A stretch of DNA of 64,000 nt. Source: Paenibacillus sonchi. GTDB taxonomy: Bacteria > Bacillota > Bacilli > Paenibacillales > Paenibacillaceae. Shown here piece after piece: positions 1 through 8,320 of the stretch (position 1 is its first letter; every line of letters starts with the position of its first letter). Made by a program: the position numbers and the translations under genes. Below the pieces are notes generated by a model that searched no databases, was not told the origin of the DNA, and saw only the letters and a list, made by a program, of their open reading frames with translations. Location: the NCBI RefSeq assembly GCF_016772475.1, contig NZ_CP068595.1, positions 2,976,001 to 3,040,000 of the forward strand, read 5' to 3'.

Positions 1-513
1 GCGGGAGATGGAGGTATTGTTGTGCAGGTGCCCATATTTGCTGAGCGTCAGGAGGAACCGGTAGGCATCGGTAGAAGCACCAAGGCTGAACATATCCTCA
101 GCGGCATCGTGCCGGTCGAGCATTTCCTTCAGCATCAGGGGCAACGGCGCCTCGCTCTCCCAGCGGTAAAAGGAGTTGGCGTTCATGCCGAGTGAATCCA
201 GAATCTGCCGGGCAGAGCTTCCCCCAAAGGTCAGATAATAGGTGCACCACGGTTCAGCGGACAGCGCTTCGTACCTGTGGGAGATCCCCGGGAGCAGAAG
301 TACGCCGCTGCCTTCGGCGAGCGTAAGCTTTTTATTCTCGAAATGGATGATTCCCTCACCCTGCGAGGTCTGGAGCCAATGATAGGCGTGGTAGCCTTCA
401 GGGCGGGATACTTTCTCCTGATCGGGGTTGTAGCCCATGCTGTCGAGTGTAATCGGCAGGTGGTATCCGCCTTCTTGGCCGAACACAATTCTGCGGGGGG
501 CTGTCACGGGCAA
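1..513 (-). CDS. AraC-family transcriptional regulator, N-terminal part (cut by window start)
   Basis: This reading frame starts at a TTG (513) six bases after a good RBS (AGGAGAGG on the minus strand) and stays open for 171 codons to the window edge, so the C-terminal part is missing. The visible part is a cupin-type sugar-sensing domain of AraC regulators: a stretch including HWLQTSQGEG, then GVLLLPGISHRYEA and a conserved WCTYYLTFGG segment. The DNA-binding helix-turn-helix pair would lie beyond the window. It is divergent from a GH42 beta-galactosidase with about 110 bp between them, so it probably controls that gene in response to a galactoside. No ATG is available near the RBS, which explains the TTG choice. 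Confidence 0.8.
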   Translation of the reverse strand, partial: MPVTAPRRIVFGQEGGYHLPITLDSMGYNPDQEKVSRPEGYHAYHWLQTSQGEGIIHFENKKLTLAEGSGVLLLPGISHRYEALSAEPWCTYYLTFGGSSARQILDSLGMNANSFYRWESEAPLPLMLKEMLDRHDAAEDMFSLGASTDAYRFLLTLSKYGHLHNNTSISR

Positions 514-622
514 ATGTATCCTCTCCTTTTGTTCCATATTATTATATGTCTTGGTGGTAATTTTATATTTAAAGGGAATCGTAGAGCGTTTACAATAAGA
601 ATATACTTATACTATAAAGGAT
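514..622. promoter_or_regulatory. Divergent promoter region between araC-type regulator and beta-galactosidase
   Basis: This AT-rich 109 bp spacer must hold both promoters. A possible plus-strand pair is TTTACA (589-594) with CTATAA 17 bases later, although that -10 lies very close to the start codon. No clear operator can be assigned. Confidence 0.35.
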
Positions 623-2662
623 GTGCGATACGTGATCAACGATAAATTGCCAAAGATTTGGTACGGCGGAGATTACAATCCCGAGCAGTGGGACGCCCCG
701 GTATGGGCAGAGGATGAACGGATGTTCAAGCTGGCGGGTATTGATGTTGCTACGATTAATGTATTTTCATGGGCGCTGATTCAGCCTTCGGAGGATACCT
801 ATGATTTCTCCGGCCTGGATGAATTGATGGACCGTTTATATAACAATGGAACCTATGTCTGCCTGGCTACAAGCACAGGAGCCCATCCGGCCTGGATGGC
901 CCACCGCTATCCTGAAGTGACCCGGGTCGATGTGCAGGGCAGAAAGCGTAAATTCGGCGGACGCCACAATTCCAACCCGAACAGTCCGGTCTACCGTAAA
1001 TTCGCTGCCAAGCTGGCGGGCAAGCTGGCTGAGCGCTACAAGGGCCATCCGGGGCTGGTGGCCTGGCATATCTCCAATGAATATGGCGGCTACGATTATT
1101 CCGAGCAGTCTGAAGCAGCTTTCCGGGTCTGGCTGAAGAACCGTTACGGCTCGCTGGATGCGCTCAATAAAGCCTGGAACACCCGCTTTTGGGGGCACAC
1201 CTTCTATGATTGGGAAGAAATTGTTGTACCAAGCGAATTGAGTGAGGAATGGAACGGCAACCGGACCAACTTCCAGGGAATTTCCCTTGATTACCGCAGA
1301 TTTATGTCGCATAGTCTGCTGGAATGCTACAAGCTGGAATATGATGCCATCAAGCAGCACAGCACGAACGTTCCGGTGACCACCAACCTGATGGGCTTCT
1401 ACCCGGAGCTGGATTATTTCGAGTGGGCTAAGCATATGGATGTTGTCTCCTGGGATAACTACCCGTCGCTGGATACGCCGGTCAGCCATACGGCCATGAC
1501 GCATGACCTGATGCGCGGTCTGAAGAACGGCCAGCCGTTTATGCTGATGGAGCAGACGCCGAGCCAGCAGAACTGGCAGCCGTACAACTCGCTGAAGCGT
1601 CCAGGTGTAATGCGCCTGTGGAGCTATCAGGCGGTAGCGCGGGGTGCGGACACGGTGCTGTTTTTCCAGCTCCGCCGTTCCATCGGCGCCTGCGAGAAGT
1701 ATCATGGCGCTGTCATTGAGCATGTAGGACATGAGCATACCCGGGTCTTCCGTGAATGTGCCGAGCTTGGCAGAGAGCTGGGGCTGCTGGGCGACCAGCT
1801 GCTGGATGCCCGCAGTGCAGCGCAGATCGGCATTATCTACGACTGGGAAAACCGCTGGGCGCTTGACCTGTCAAGCGGACCTTCTGTAGCGCTGGATTAT
1901 GTGAACGAAGTGCATAAATATTACGATGCGCTGTATCAGCAGAATATCGAAGCCGATATGATCGGTGTCGAAGAAGACCTCTCCAAGTATAAGATTGTTA
2001 TCGCTCCGGTGCTGTATATGATCAAGCCGGGATTTGCCGAAAAGGTTGAAGCCTTCGTGAAGGCGGGCGGCACCTTCGTTACGACTTATTTCAGCGGCAT
2101 CGTGAACGAAAATGATCTGGTTACCGTCGGGGGCTACCCGGGCGAGCTGCGCAAGGTGCTCGGCATTTGGGCTGAGGAAATCGACGCCCTGCTGCCGGGA
2201 ATGAGCAATGAAATCGTGATGAGCAAAGAATGGGGCGCACTGAACCGCACTTATCCGTGCGATCTGCTGTGCGATCTGATTCACGCGGAAGGCGCTGAAG
2301 TGCTGGCTGAATATGGCGCTGATTTTTACAAAGGTATGCCGGCTCTAACCGTGAACCGCTTTGGCGAAGGCAAGGCTTACTACGTGGCAACCAGTCCGGA
2401 TGCGGCGTTCCTGCAAGGGTTCCTGTCAAACCTGTGTGCAGAAAAAGAGATTCAGCCGCTGGTCAGCGCGCCGGATGGCATCGAATCCGTACAGCGCGTC
2501 AAAGACGGTGTATCCTATCTGTTCCTGCTGAACCATAAGGAAGGCGAGCTTAGCGCTGACATCGGTTCCGTGCAGCGCACCGATCTGCTGACGGGTAAAA
2601 CCTTCAGCGGCACGGCCGTGGTTCCGGGGCGGGGCGTTCTGATTTTGTCAGACAAGGGCTAG
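623..2662 (+). CDS. GH42 beta-galactosidase
   Basis: The 679-residue product has the full length and layout of glycoside hydrolase family 42: a TIM barrel beginning with YGGDYNPEQW, a trimerisation domain from about residue 395, and a small C-terminal beta domain. The acid/base Glu is E153 in SNEYG and the nucleophile Glu is E310 in LMEQTPS. It hydrolyses terminal beta-galactosides; there is no signal peptide, so it is cytoplasmic and acts on imported oligosaccharides. The start is GTG, either at 623 or at 632; the second is better spaced from AAAGG (616-620) and would shorten the protein by three residues. The adjacent AraC regulator is the likely controller. Confidence 0.93.
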   Translation: MRYVINDKLPKIWYGGDYNPEQWDAPVWAEDERMFKLAGIDVATINVFSWALIQPSEDTYDFSGLDELMDRLYNNGTYVCLATSTGAHPAWMAHRYPEVTRVDVQGRKRKFGGRHNSNPNSPVYRKFAAKLAGKLAERYKGHPGLVAWHISNEYGGYDYSEQSEAAFRVWLKNRYGSLDALNKAWNTRFWGHTFYDWEEIVVPSELSEEWNGNRTNFQGISLDYRRFMSHSLLECYKLEYDAIKQHSTNVPVTTNLMGFYPELDYFEWAKHMDVVSWDNYPSLDTPVSHTAMTHDLMRGLKNGQPFMLMEQTPSQQNWQPYNSLKRPGVMRLWSYQAVARGADTVLFFQLRRSIGACEKYHGAVIEHVGHEHTRVFRECAELGRELGLLGDQLLDARSAAQIGIIYDWENRWALDLSSGPSVALDYVNEVHKYYDALYQQNIEADMIGVEEDLSKYKIVIAPVLYMIKPGFAEKVEAFVKAGGTFVTTYFSGIVNENDLVTVGGYPGELRKVLGIWAEEIDALLPGMSNEIVMSKEWGALNRTYPCDLLCDLIHAEGAEVLAEYGADFYKGMPALTVNRFGEGKAYYVATSPDAAFLQGFLSNLCAEKEIQPLVSAPDGIESVQRVKDGVSYLFLLNHKEGELSADIGSVQRTDLLTGKTFSGTAVVPGRGVLILSDKG

Positions 2663-2711
2663 GAATCGCCGTAGTCCTCTTTTAGGATAACTATTGCGGC
2701 GAATCTTTTAC

Positions 2712-2890
2712 ATGAGTGCACTTTCTGCTGTATTTTGTGCAACAGATTTGCGGATTTGGAGTCAAAAACAGCTTTTCCAGCAGATTCAAATGTACAAAGT
2801 ACATTAGATTGAGTTTTTCGGCCGATTTATGGGTCATCAGCTGTACAAAGTGCAACAGATGGCGGGTGAGACTATCCGGTACAACTGGAG
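2712..2890. repeat. Intergenic repeats with TGTACAAAGTGCA motif
   Basis: After the beta-galactosidase there is no gene until the toxin locus. The stretch contains related words such as TGCACTTTCTGC, TTTTGTGCAACAG, TGTACAAAGTACA and TGTACAAAGTGCAACAG in both orientations. Similar words recur at 54490-54700 (TGTACTTTGTACA, TGTACAAAGTGCA). They look like a degenerate dispersed intergenic repeat; no open frame here looks coding. Confidence 0.4.
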
Positions 2891-2932
2891 TGTTTCAATC
2901 GCCTAATTCTATTCTTGACGTTGGTTACCCAA

Positions 2933-2962
2933 TGGACACGTATATATTATGCGTGCTAAAAT
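2933..2962 (+). promoter_or_regulatory. Promoter of candidate antitoxin RNA
   Basis: TGGACA (2933-2938) and TAAAAT (2957-2962) are separated by 18 bases, and TG one base before the -10 makes it an extended -10 element. Transcription would start near 2969 and run against the toxin gene. Confidence 0.5.
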
Positions 2963-2997
2963 AGTGGGTATAAAGAAGATCAACGGTTCCGTATACT

Positions 2998-3037
2998 AAA
3001 AAAGGAGACCCCGCCGCGCCAACGGCAAAGTCTCCTT
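2998..3037 (-). terminator. Terminator of toxin mRNA
   Basis: On the minus strand the arms AAGGAGACT and GGTCTCCTT enclose a GC-rich loop and are followed by a run of T residues. It lies about 80 bp past the toxin stop codon. Confidence 0.6.
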
Positions 3038-3093
3038 AGGACCAGTAAGGCTGTGGATCACCACGGCGCGCACGAACAAAAATGCTAGTTCAG

Positions 3094-3140
3094 GCGAAAC
3101 CCACCGTTAGGGTGCCAACCTATTTCGCGGTGGGTTTTCG
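3094..3140 (+). terminator. Hairpin ending the antisense RNA
   Basis: Arms GCGAAACCCACCG and CGGTGGGTTTTCGC form a 13-14 bp stem with one bulge. It overlaps the last codons of the toxin gene, so the same DNA serves both transcripts. Confidence 0.5.
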
Positions 3141-3254
3141 CTTGTTCCGAAGTTTCCGACGCAGTATACGATAGAGCTTCCGTACACTGAACACAAGGCT
3201 CAGTAACGAAACGATCCAGCGCAGTACATCGCAGCACGACACAAGGTTGACCAT
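3120..3254 (-). CDS. Small membrane peptide, candidate type I toxin (44 aa)
   Basis: The ATG at 3254 follows a strong RBS (GGGGGAGG, five bases upstream), which makes it preferable to the longer frame starting at 3362. The 44-residue peptide has a hydrophobic segment (WIVSLLSLVFSV) followed by a very basic tail rich in Arg and Lys (RKLYRILRRKLRNKRK). This is the usual build of type I toxins that insert in the membrane. An extended -10 (TGCTATCAT) lies upstream on the minus strand near 3325. The sequence does not match Fst, TxpA, BsrG or holin-like toxin sequences that I know. The locus is free-standing between beta-galactosidase and ypsA. Confidence 0.55.
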   Translation of the reverse strand: MVNLVSCCDVLRWIVSLLSLVFSVRKLYRILRRKLRNKRKPTAK

Positions 3255-3473
3255 CGGCGCCTCCCCCTTTCGGTAAGCTGCGCCGTGGTCCGAAACATCC
3301 ACCACATTAAAAGTCCATGGAGCAAATGATAGCATGGCCCATCCGCTCACACTACTATTCATTCAACCCCAGAACAAGAAAATTGTTTGAAAGACAAAGA
3401 ATGTTCGATCTTTGCTTTTGCGAACTTCGTTAATTAGTTGGCGAAGAGTAACGGTTCAGGAGAGAGGCAGCAC

Positions 3474-4031
3474 ATGACAACATTACTGGTAACAGGCTAC
3501 CGTGCGCATGAGCTCGGGATTTTTGACAGCAAACATCAGGGGATTCCTTATATCAAAAAAGCGCTGATGAACAGATTGATCCCGCTCGTCGAGGAAGGGG
3601 TAGACTGGATCATTACACCCGGCCAATACGGTGTGGATCTGTGGGCCTGCGAGGTGGTGCTTGAGCTGAAGCGGCAGTATCCCGGGCTGAAGCTGGGCAT
3701 TATTACAGCACATGCCGCACCGGAGGAAAGGTGGAAGGAAGAGAAGCAGAATGAATACCGGCGGATTGTGGCCGGGGCCGATTACTATGGGGCGGTCAGC
3801 AATGCTCCGTATGACGGCAGCTGGCAGTTCCGGGCCAGAGATGACCTGTTGTTCCGCAAAAGCGATGCCATTCTGCTGTTCTATGACGAAGATGCCGCCG
3901 AGGGGAGTCCGAAATTTTTCAAGGAGCGTGCTTTGAAGCTGAATGAAGAAGGAGACTATGGCCTCTATCTGATGCATGCCGAGGAGATTCAGAATATTGC
4001 CGATGAAGAGAGCCAGCAAGGCTATGAATAA
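3474..4031 (+). CDS. ypsA: YpsA-family SLOG-domain protein (DUF1273)
   Basis: The ATG at 3474 follows AGGAGAG at a good distance and gives 185 residues, normal for YpsA. The family begins with VTGYRAHELGIF and carries the Rossmann-like SLOG fold, which binds nucleotide-type ligands; the GQYGVDLWA segment is characteristic. In Bacillus subtilis YpsA has been linked to cell division and oxidative stress, but its reaction is not settled. It is followed 12 bp later by a YciI-like gene with its own RBS, so the two probably form a small operon. Confidence 0.88.
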   Translation: MTTLLVTGYRAHELGIFDSKHQGIPYIKKALMNRLIPLVEEGVDWIITPGQYGVDLWACEVVLELKRQYPGLKLGIITAHAAPEERWKEEKQNEYRRIVAGADYYGAVSNAPYDGSWQFRARDDLLFRKSDAILLFYDEDAAEGSPKFFKERALKLNEEGDYGLYLMHAEEIQNIADEESQQGYE

Positions 4032-4043
4032 GGAGGACAACAA

Positions 4044-4364
4044 ATGAGTGCTGTGAATAGCGAAGAGGATATTTGTTATGTCATTTTGTTAAGTCCAACC
4101 CCGCAGGACCGGAGGGATATGGATATCATCCGGGCGCATGTCAAACATTTGCAGGAGCTTGAACGCAGCGGACAGCTGGTCATGTGCGGCCCCTTCAGCG
4201 ACAGTCCGGGCGGCATGGTTATTATCCGTGCGGAATCCCGCGAAGAAGCTGAACAGATCGCTCAGCGTGATCCATACATTCTTACGGGAATCCGCAGCTA
4301 TGAGCTGCGCACCTGGGGACTGTCGCATGCAGGTAATCGGCACATGGGCATTGCAGAGGAATAG
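4044..4364 (+). CDS. YciI-like protein
   Basis: The 106-residue product has the small ferredoxin-like fold of the YciI family: an initial YVILLSP strand, HVKHLQELERSGQLVMCGPF, then the GGMVIIRAESREEAEQIAQRDPY segment, which is the family hallmark (described here in two pieces: GGMVII and ESREEAEQ). Family members are small dimeric enzymes of mostly unknown reaction. The start follows AGGAGG closely and lies just downstream of ypsA, suggesting co-transcription. Confidence 0.85.
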   Translation: MSAVNSEEDICYVILLSPTPQDRRDMDIIRAHVKHLQELERSGQLVMCGPFSDSPGGMVIIRAESREEAEQIAQRDPYILTGIRSYELRTWGLSHAGNRHMGIAEE

Positions 4365-4447
4365 AAGAGGCAGCTTTTCCCTAATTTAATTGTATAGGAA
4401 ACTATGATTACTTCCACATGTGGATAAAAATTATGCTTAAAGTTGTA

Positions 4448-4469
4448 GCAACGGCAGAAATGCCGTTGC
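4448..4469. repeat. Solitary copy of the ACAACGGCA/TGCCGTTGT hairpin
   Basis: A palindrome with arms CAACGGCA and TGCCGTTG around GAAA matches the core of the tandem arrays at 18941 and 59749. Here only one copy is present and the outer base pair is GC rather than AT. Confidence 0.7.
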
Positions 4470-4553
4470 TGGCACGGCGAAGGCCGAGTTCTGAGGGGGG
4501 AGCTGGTCTAAATATCCTAATTCCAACTAGCAATTATCGGTTTCTTCGCAGGT

Positions 4554-4740
4554 GCTAGTTGGAAAAAGGGAGCTTATTTTTTCGAAAATCAAGAAATCCA
4601 GAGATTTAAGTGGAAAAAGTAAACTTAATTGGGCTACTTTTCTTGTCCAATGGCGAAATGAGCTGAATTAGTGACCCTTTTTCCACCTCATCTACCCGAG
4701 GATAGGGTACTCCGGCAAATTAGTGTCCCTTTTTCCACTT
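4554..4740. repeat. Dispersed intergenic repeat, copy 1 of 3
   Basis: The element contains two forward copies of a word like TTGGAAAAAGGGAGCTTA and two inverted copies ending in CCCTTTTTCCACTT, so its ends are imperfect inverted repeats. Closely similar elements occur at 33019-33154 and 40884-41070. No coding frame is visible; it resembles a miniature palindromic element. The rest of 4365-4837 holds no gene. Confidence 0.7.
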
Positions 4741-4796
4741 AAAGAGTTGCCGTAGGATTCATGGGGAATCGTTCTCCAGGTAACGCTAGAACCAAG

Positions 4797-4837
4797 ACGG
4801 CTGCGCTGTCCCGTGGAGGATGGCACAGCCGTTTTTG
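4797..4837. terminator. Hairpin after the amidase gene
   Basis: Arms ACGGCTGCGCTGTCC and GGATGGCACAGCCGT pair with few mismatches. A TTTTT run follows on the plus strand; on the minus strand, where the amidase ends, the downstream tract is less T-rich. It may work in both directions. Confidence 0.5.
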
Positions 4838-6304
4838 TTATAGAAAGCTTCGCAGCGAAGGTGCTTTGCGGATCTTGCAGTTCTGCTCGTAGGCATAGGC
4901 CAGCCGGATCAGCACCGGCTCCTGATAGGCCCGGGCAGAAAAGGTCACGCCAAAGGGAACGCCGGCAGAGGTGTAGCCGGAAGGCACGACGATGGACGGA
5001 TAACCTGCCCTTGAGGTAATCCGCGCGCCGAAATCAGCCGGGAACAGCAGTGCGTCAAGCTGATGCTCCTTCATGGCGGCATCGATTCCGAGCTCCTTGC
5101 AGAGCCGGAGATCCGTTGCCCGGTCGCGCAGATACTGCGGCTCGGTGAACGTTCCGGTGGAGGTATATTCGGCATCCAGCAGCGTGAATTGTCCATATCT
5201 CAGCGTCTCTATAGGATGGGCATGATTGAAATCGATGATATCCTTCAGCGTGCGCATCGGGGCTCCCGGGCCGAGACGGGCCAGATAGGCATTCAGTGAG
5301 GTTTTGAATTCATTCAGTACAACGGAAGAATACTTGATCTCCCTCGCTGTCCGGATGTCTGCGGGATCAATGATGGTGGCGCCAAGCCCGCGCATCCGCT
5401 CCATCGAGGCATTGAACAGCGCCAGCTGCTCGTCTGTCAGCTCCTCAAAATAATAATCCCGCGGAATGCCGATCCGCGCGCCCTGCAGTCCGTTCTTGTC
5501 GAGGAAAACCGTATAATCCTCATGCAGACGGCCAACGCCTGTGCCCATGGCGGCGTCGCTGTCATCCTTGCCCAGCATCGCGTTCAGCAGCAGAACAGCA
5601 TCGCGGACTGTGCGCGCCATGGGACCGGCGGTGTCCTGTGTGTTCGAGAGCGGCAGTATGCCGGAACGGCTCAGCATACCTACAGTCGGCTTGATGCCGA
5701 TGACCGAGCCGAGATTCCCGGGATTAAGAATCGACCCGGAGGTTTCCGTGCCTACGGACACTGTGCAGAAATTGCAGGCCACAGCTACTGCGGAACCGGC
5801 GCTGGAGCCGCCCGTCGGAGTGGATATGTTGTAGGGATTAAGCACCTGTCCGCCGCGCGAGCTGTACCCGGAAGGCATGCCATTCGTCATGAAATTGGCG
5901 AATTCCGTCATGTTGGCTTTGCCCATAATGACCGCCCCGGCTTCTCGCAGCCTGGTGACAATAAAGGCATCTTTCCCGGCAAAAGAATCCGCCAAAGCCA
6001 GCGAGCCTGCGCTGGTGTGCATTTTGTCGCCTGTGTTGATATTGTCTTTGAGCAAGACCGGTATACCGTGCAGCGGCCCGCGCGGTCCTTGCAGGGAGCG
6101 TTCCACATCCAGAGCTTCGGCGATGAAAAGGGCATCGGGATTAATCTCCAGGACGGAGTTCACCGTCAGCCCGCTTTTGTCATGCTCGGCGATGCGCTCA
6201 AGATACATGAGGACTAATTGTCTGGACGTCATTTGGCCGGTTTCAAGCGCAGCCTGAATCTCCGGAATGGTAGCCTCCACGATTTCAAAACTCATGCGGT
6301 TCAC
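4838..6304 (-). CDS. Amidase signature family enzyme
   Basis: The product is a soluble amidase of the Ser-cisSer-Lys class. The catalytic Lys lies in LKDNINT, and the Gly/Ser-rich signature is PTGGSSAGSAVAVA with GTETSGSI containing the serines. The length of about 489 residues suits the amidase/GatA superfamily. It lacks the partners of a GatCAB complex here, so a free-standing amide hydrolase is more likely than a tRNA amidotransferase subunit. I prefer the GTG at 6304, four bases after AGGAAAG; the ATG at 6295 is an alternative, and longer frames upstream have no RBS. The substrate cannot be told from sequence. Confidence 0.85.
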   Translation of the reverse strand: MNRMSFEIVEATIPEIQAALETGQMTSRQLVLMYLERIAEHDKSGLTVNSVLEINPDALFIAEALDVERSLQGPRGPLHGIPVLLKDNINTGDKMHTSAGSLALADSFAGKDAFIVTRLREAGAVIMGKANMTEFANFMTNGMPSGYSSRGGQVLNPYNISTPTGGSSAGSAVAVACNFCTVSVGTETSGSILNPGNLGSVIGIKPTVGMLSRSGILPLSNTQDTAGPMARTVRDAVLLLNAMLGKDDSDAAMGTGVGRLHEDYTVFLDKNGLQGARIGIPRDYYFEELTDEQLALFNASMERMRGLGATIIDPADIRTAREIKYSSVVLNEFKTSLNAYLARLGPGAPMRTLKDIIDFNHAHPIETLRYGQFTLLDAEYTSTGTFTEPQYLRDRATDLRLCKELGIDAAMKEHQLDALLFPADFGARITSRAGYPSIVVPSGYTSAGVPFGVTFSARAYQEPVLIRLAYAYEQNCKIRKAPSLRSFL

Positions 6305-6420
6305 GCTTCTTTCCTGTAGGTTATGGCCTTCTTGTTCATCTAACCATAATCTGCCGTATGTTGATAGGGGATTCTTTCCAAAAAAAGTGATGTTAGAAAT
6401 CCCGCCCGATTGGTTAATAG

Positions 6421-6451
6421 TTGACATACACACCATGGCAGATGTTACCAT
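6421..6451 (+). promoter_or_regulatory. Candidate promoter of lipoprotein gene
   Basis: TTGACA (6421-6426) is followed after 19 bases by TACCAT (6446-6451), preceded by TG. Spacing is long, but the -35 is perfect and the gene starts 45 bp later. Confidence 0.4.
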
Positions 6452-6496
6452 CTAAAAATCTAAGGGGCATCGGCACACTTTTCGTAGGAGGAAGAC

Positions 6497-7426
6497 ATGT
6501 TGAAGAAATGGATTGCGGTAGTAATGGGGGCAGCGCTGGCCTTAAGCCTGAGCGCTTGCGGAAATGACAAGAACACAGAGAACTCTGCAGAGGCGTCAAC
6601 TGCGCCTAACAATGCAAGCAGTGCGGCTCCTTCAGACTCTACGGCTCCATCGGCGTCTGCGTCGGCCGCACCTGTAGAGCAAGCCTCAGAGCAAGGGGTT
6701 CCGGCGTTAGATGAGCTTATCCGGAAGTCGGCAGAAGCCGCCAAGGATCTCAAAAGCTTCGGGATGGATTCGCAGGTTTCGCAGAATATGACCATCAAGG
6801 GCGAAACGGCCAAGCAGCAAAAAGTAGAAATGACTACTAAATCTGAGTTAATCAAGGAACCGCTGCAAATGCATCAGGCTGTCAAGGTGGATAGCGGGCA
6901 AGGTGTACAGAATGTGGAGCAGTATATCACCGGTTCCGGCATCTACTCCCAGACAGGCGGGCGCTGGTTGAAAATCCCGGCAGAGATGTCGAAACAGATG
7001 ACAGCTTCGCTGGAGCAATCCGCCAATCCGGAGGCGCAACTGGAGCAATTCAAAACCATTGCCAAGGATACGAAGGTCACCGAGGACGGCAATAATTATC
7101 TGCTGACGGCGGATGTATCGGGGGATAGCGTCAAAGAGCTGGCCAAAAGCTATCTTGAACAGAACGGCGGTGACAAGAGCCAGGCAGCGCTGGTAGAGCA
7201 GATGGACATCAAGAGTATGAAGCTAGTATATGCGGTGGACAAGAAGACTTATCTGCCCACCCGTACGGATGTTGAAATCATGATGGATATGACCAATGAT
7301 GGCCAGAGCATCAGCATGGACACCAAGATGAAGACAACGATTAATCAGCATAATGAGATCAGTAAGATTACAGTGCCGGAAGAAGCACTAAGTGCCAAGG
7401 AAGTAGAGATGCCTGCAACAAAATAA
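6497..7426 (+). CDS. DUF6612-like lipoprotein
   Basis: The N-terminus is a lipoprotein signal with lipobox LSAC and lipidated Cys21, so the mature protein is anchored outside the membrane. A Ser/Ala-rich linker is followed by a beta-rich domain of about 240 residues with LolA/LppX-like character (alternating strands such as EQYITGSGIYSQTGG and MKLVYAVDKKTYLPT). Proteins of this build are common in Bacillota and are assigned to DUF6612; ligand and role are unknown. The ATG follows TAGGAGGAAG. It is divergent from the amidase and has its own terminator, so it is monocistronic. Confidence 0.75.
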   Translation: MLKKWIAVVMGAALALSLSACGNDKNTENSAEASTAPNNASSAAPSDSTAPSASASAAPVEQASEQGVPALDELIRKSAEAAKDLKSFGMDSQVSQNMTIKGETAKQQKVEMTTKSELIKEPLQMHQAVKVDSGQGVQNVEQYITGSGIYSQTGGRWLKIPAEMSKQMTASLEQSANPEAQLEQFKTIAKDTKVTEDGNNYLLTADVSGDSVKELAKSYLEQNGGDKSQAALVEQMDIKSMKLVYAVDKKTYLPTRTDVEIMMDMTNDGQSISMDTKMKTTINQHNEISKITVPEEALSAKEVEMPATK

Positions 7427-7474
7427 TGCGGATAGCGGCAGACTGCTATTAACTTTGAAGTTTTGTGTATTTAA

Positions 7475-7520
7475 CAAAGGACAGTTCCTGGGCCGAAACG
7501 GCTGCCGGGACTGTCCTTTG
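7475..7520 (+). terminator. Terminator of lipoprotein gene
   Basis: Arms AAAGGACAGTTCC and GGGACTGTCCTTT form a long stem followed by TTTGTTG. The following 200 bp up to 7732 hold nothing I can recognise. Confidence 0.75.
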
Positions 7521-7732
7521 TTGTCCGATGAGAATCGGCGGTCTCTAAATCCGGGAAGCACACTTGATCGTTCCGGACACAGGAGCTCTTATTTCGCAGA
7601 ATTCTTCTGTTCAGCCATTCTTGCGGACTGAGAATACGTTATTTGTGCCCATTCTCCTTCATACGTATCATTTGAGCTCAACTAACGTCTCCTGAGTCCG
7701 CATGAGCAAATTTGAATCAGAATGCAGCGAAT

Positions 7733-8227
7733 CTAGCCCTGCGTCCGGGCAAATCCTTCTTCCGCCAGATATTCCTCGGCTTCTTCAAGTGTCTCAAAGG
7801 CCATCTCCAGCTGAAGCCCGGCGTAGAGATACCACAGGTCATCCTCCGGCTTCAGGCTCAGCGTGTGCCCTTCATGATTGGTCCACAGCGACCCGGCGGC
7901 GGCTGCGGGTTTTTTCTTTCTTTTGCCGGGTGCGGGCGCCTCTGGAATAAACATGGACAGGGAGGCAATAGATGCCTCCAGCAGGCTCCGCAGTTCAGGT
8001 TCTCCGTAGTCGCGGATATTTACCATGCCCTTGTCATCCGTCTCATAACCGCGCAGCAGTCCCCCATACACAAAACCGTTGCCATTCGGATGGAGATGGA
8101 AGGCTACGGTTTTTTTCTCGTGGCGGCTTTGCTCCAAGTGATAATTCACCCGGCCGAGCGATACGTTTCTCCGCTCTAGCTCGGGGTAGGAATCAAGAAT
8201 AGCCAGTTTCTGTTCAAAAGTAAGCAT
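7733..8227 (-). CDS. Hypothetical protein (164 aa)
   Basis: The ATG at 8227 follows CGGAGG with six bases of spacing and is preferred to an upstream ATG at 8290 without RBS. The soluble 164-residue protein begins LTFEQKLAILDSYPEL, has a central segment rich in Lys, Pro and Ala (KRKKKPAAAA) and an acidic C-terminal helix (FETLEEAEEYLAEE). I do not recognise a named domain. It lies just downstream of, and on the same strand as, the two-component genes but 94 bp away. Confidence 0.65.
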   Translation of the reverse strand: MLTFEQKLAILDSYPELERRNVSLGRVNYHLEQSRHEKKTVAFHLHPNGNGFVYGGLLRGYETDDKGMVNIRDYGEPELRSLLEASIASLSMFIPEAPAPGKRKKKPAAAAGSLWTNHEGHTLSLKPEDDLWYLYAGLQLEMAFETLEEAEEYLAEEGFARTQG

Positions 8228-8320
8228 ATACAGCCTCCGGTTTACGGTTTCAAATACAGTCGTCTGATTATACCATGCCGCCCGCTTCAAGGACCAGAAC
8301 CGGACATCAACCAGCCGGGC

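Larger units (their letters stand above)
2969..3140 (+). ncRNA. Candidate antisense (antitoxin) RNA
   Basis: A plus-strand transcript from the extended -10 promoter to the hairpin at 3094-3140 would be about 170 nt. It is complementary to the 3' untranslated region and last codons of the minus-strand toxin gene. That arrangement, an antisense RNA overlapping the toxin 3' end, is how txpA/RatA and bsrG/SR4 of Bacillus subtilis are built. No coding frame with an RBS is visible in the transcript. The existence of the RNA is inferred from promoter and terminator signals only. Confidence 0.45.

Noticed and set aside
2716..2964. Open frame of 82 codons after the beta-galactosidase
   Set aside because: No RBS, odd composition and it runs through repeat words and the promoter of the antisense RNA.
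4838..6304. GatA subunit of the tRNA amidotransferase
   Set aside because: Shares the amidase fold but lacks GatB/GatC neighbours and is monocistronic, so a free amidase is more likely.
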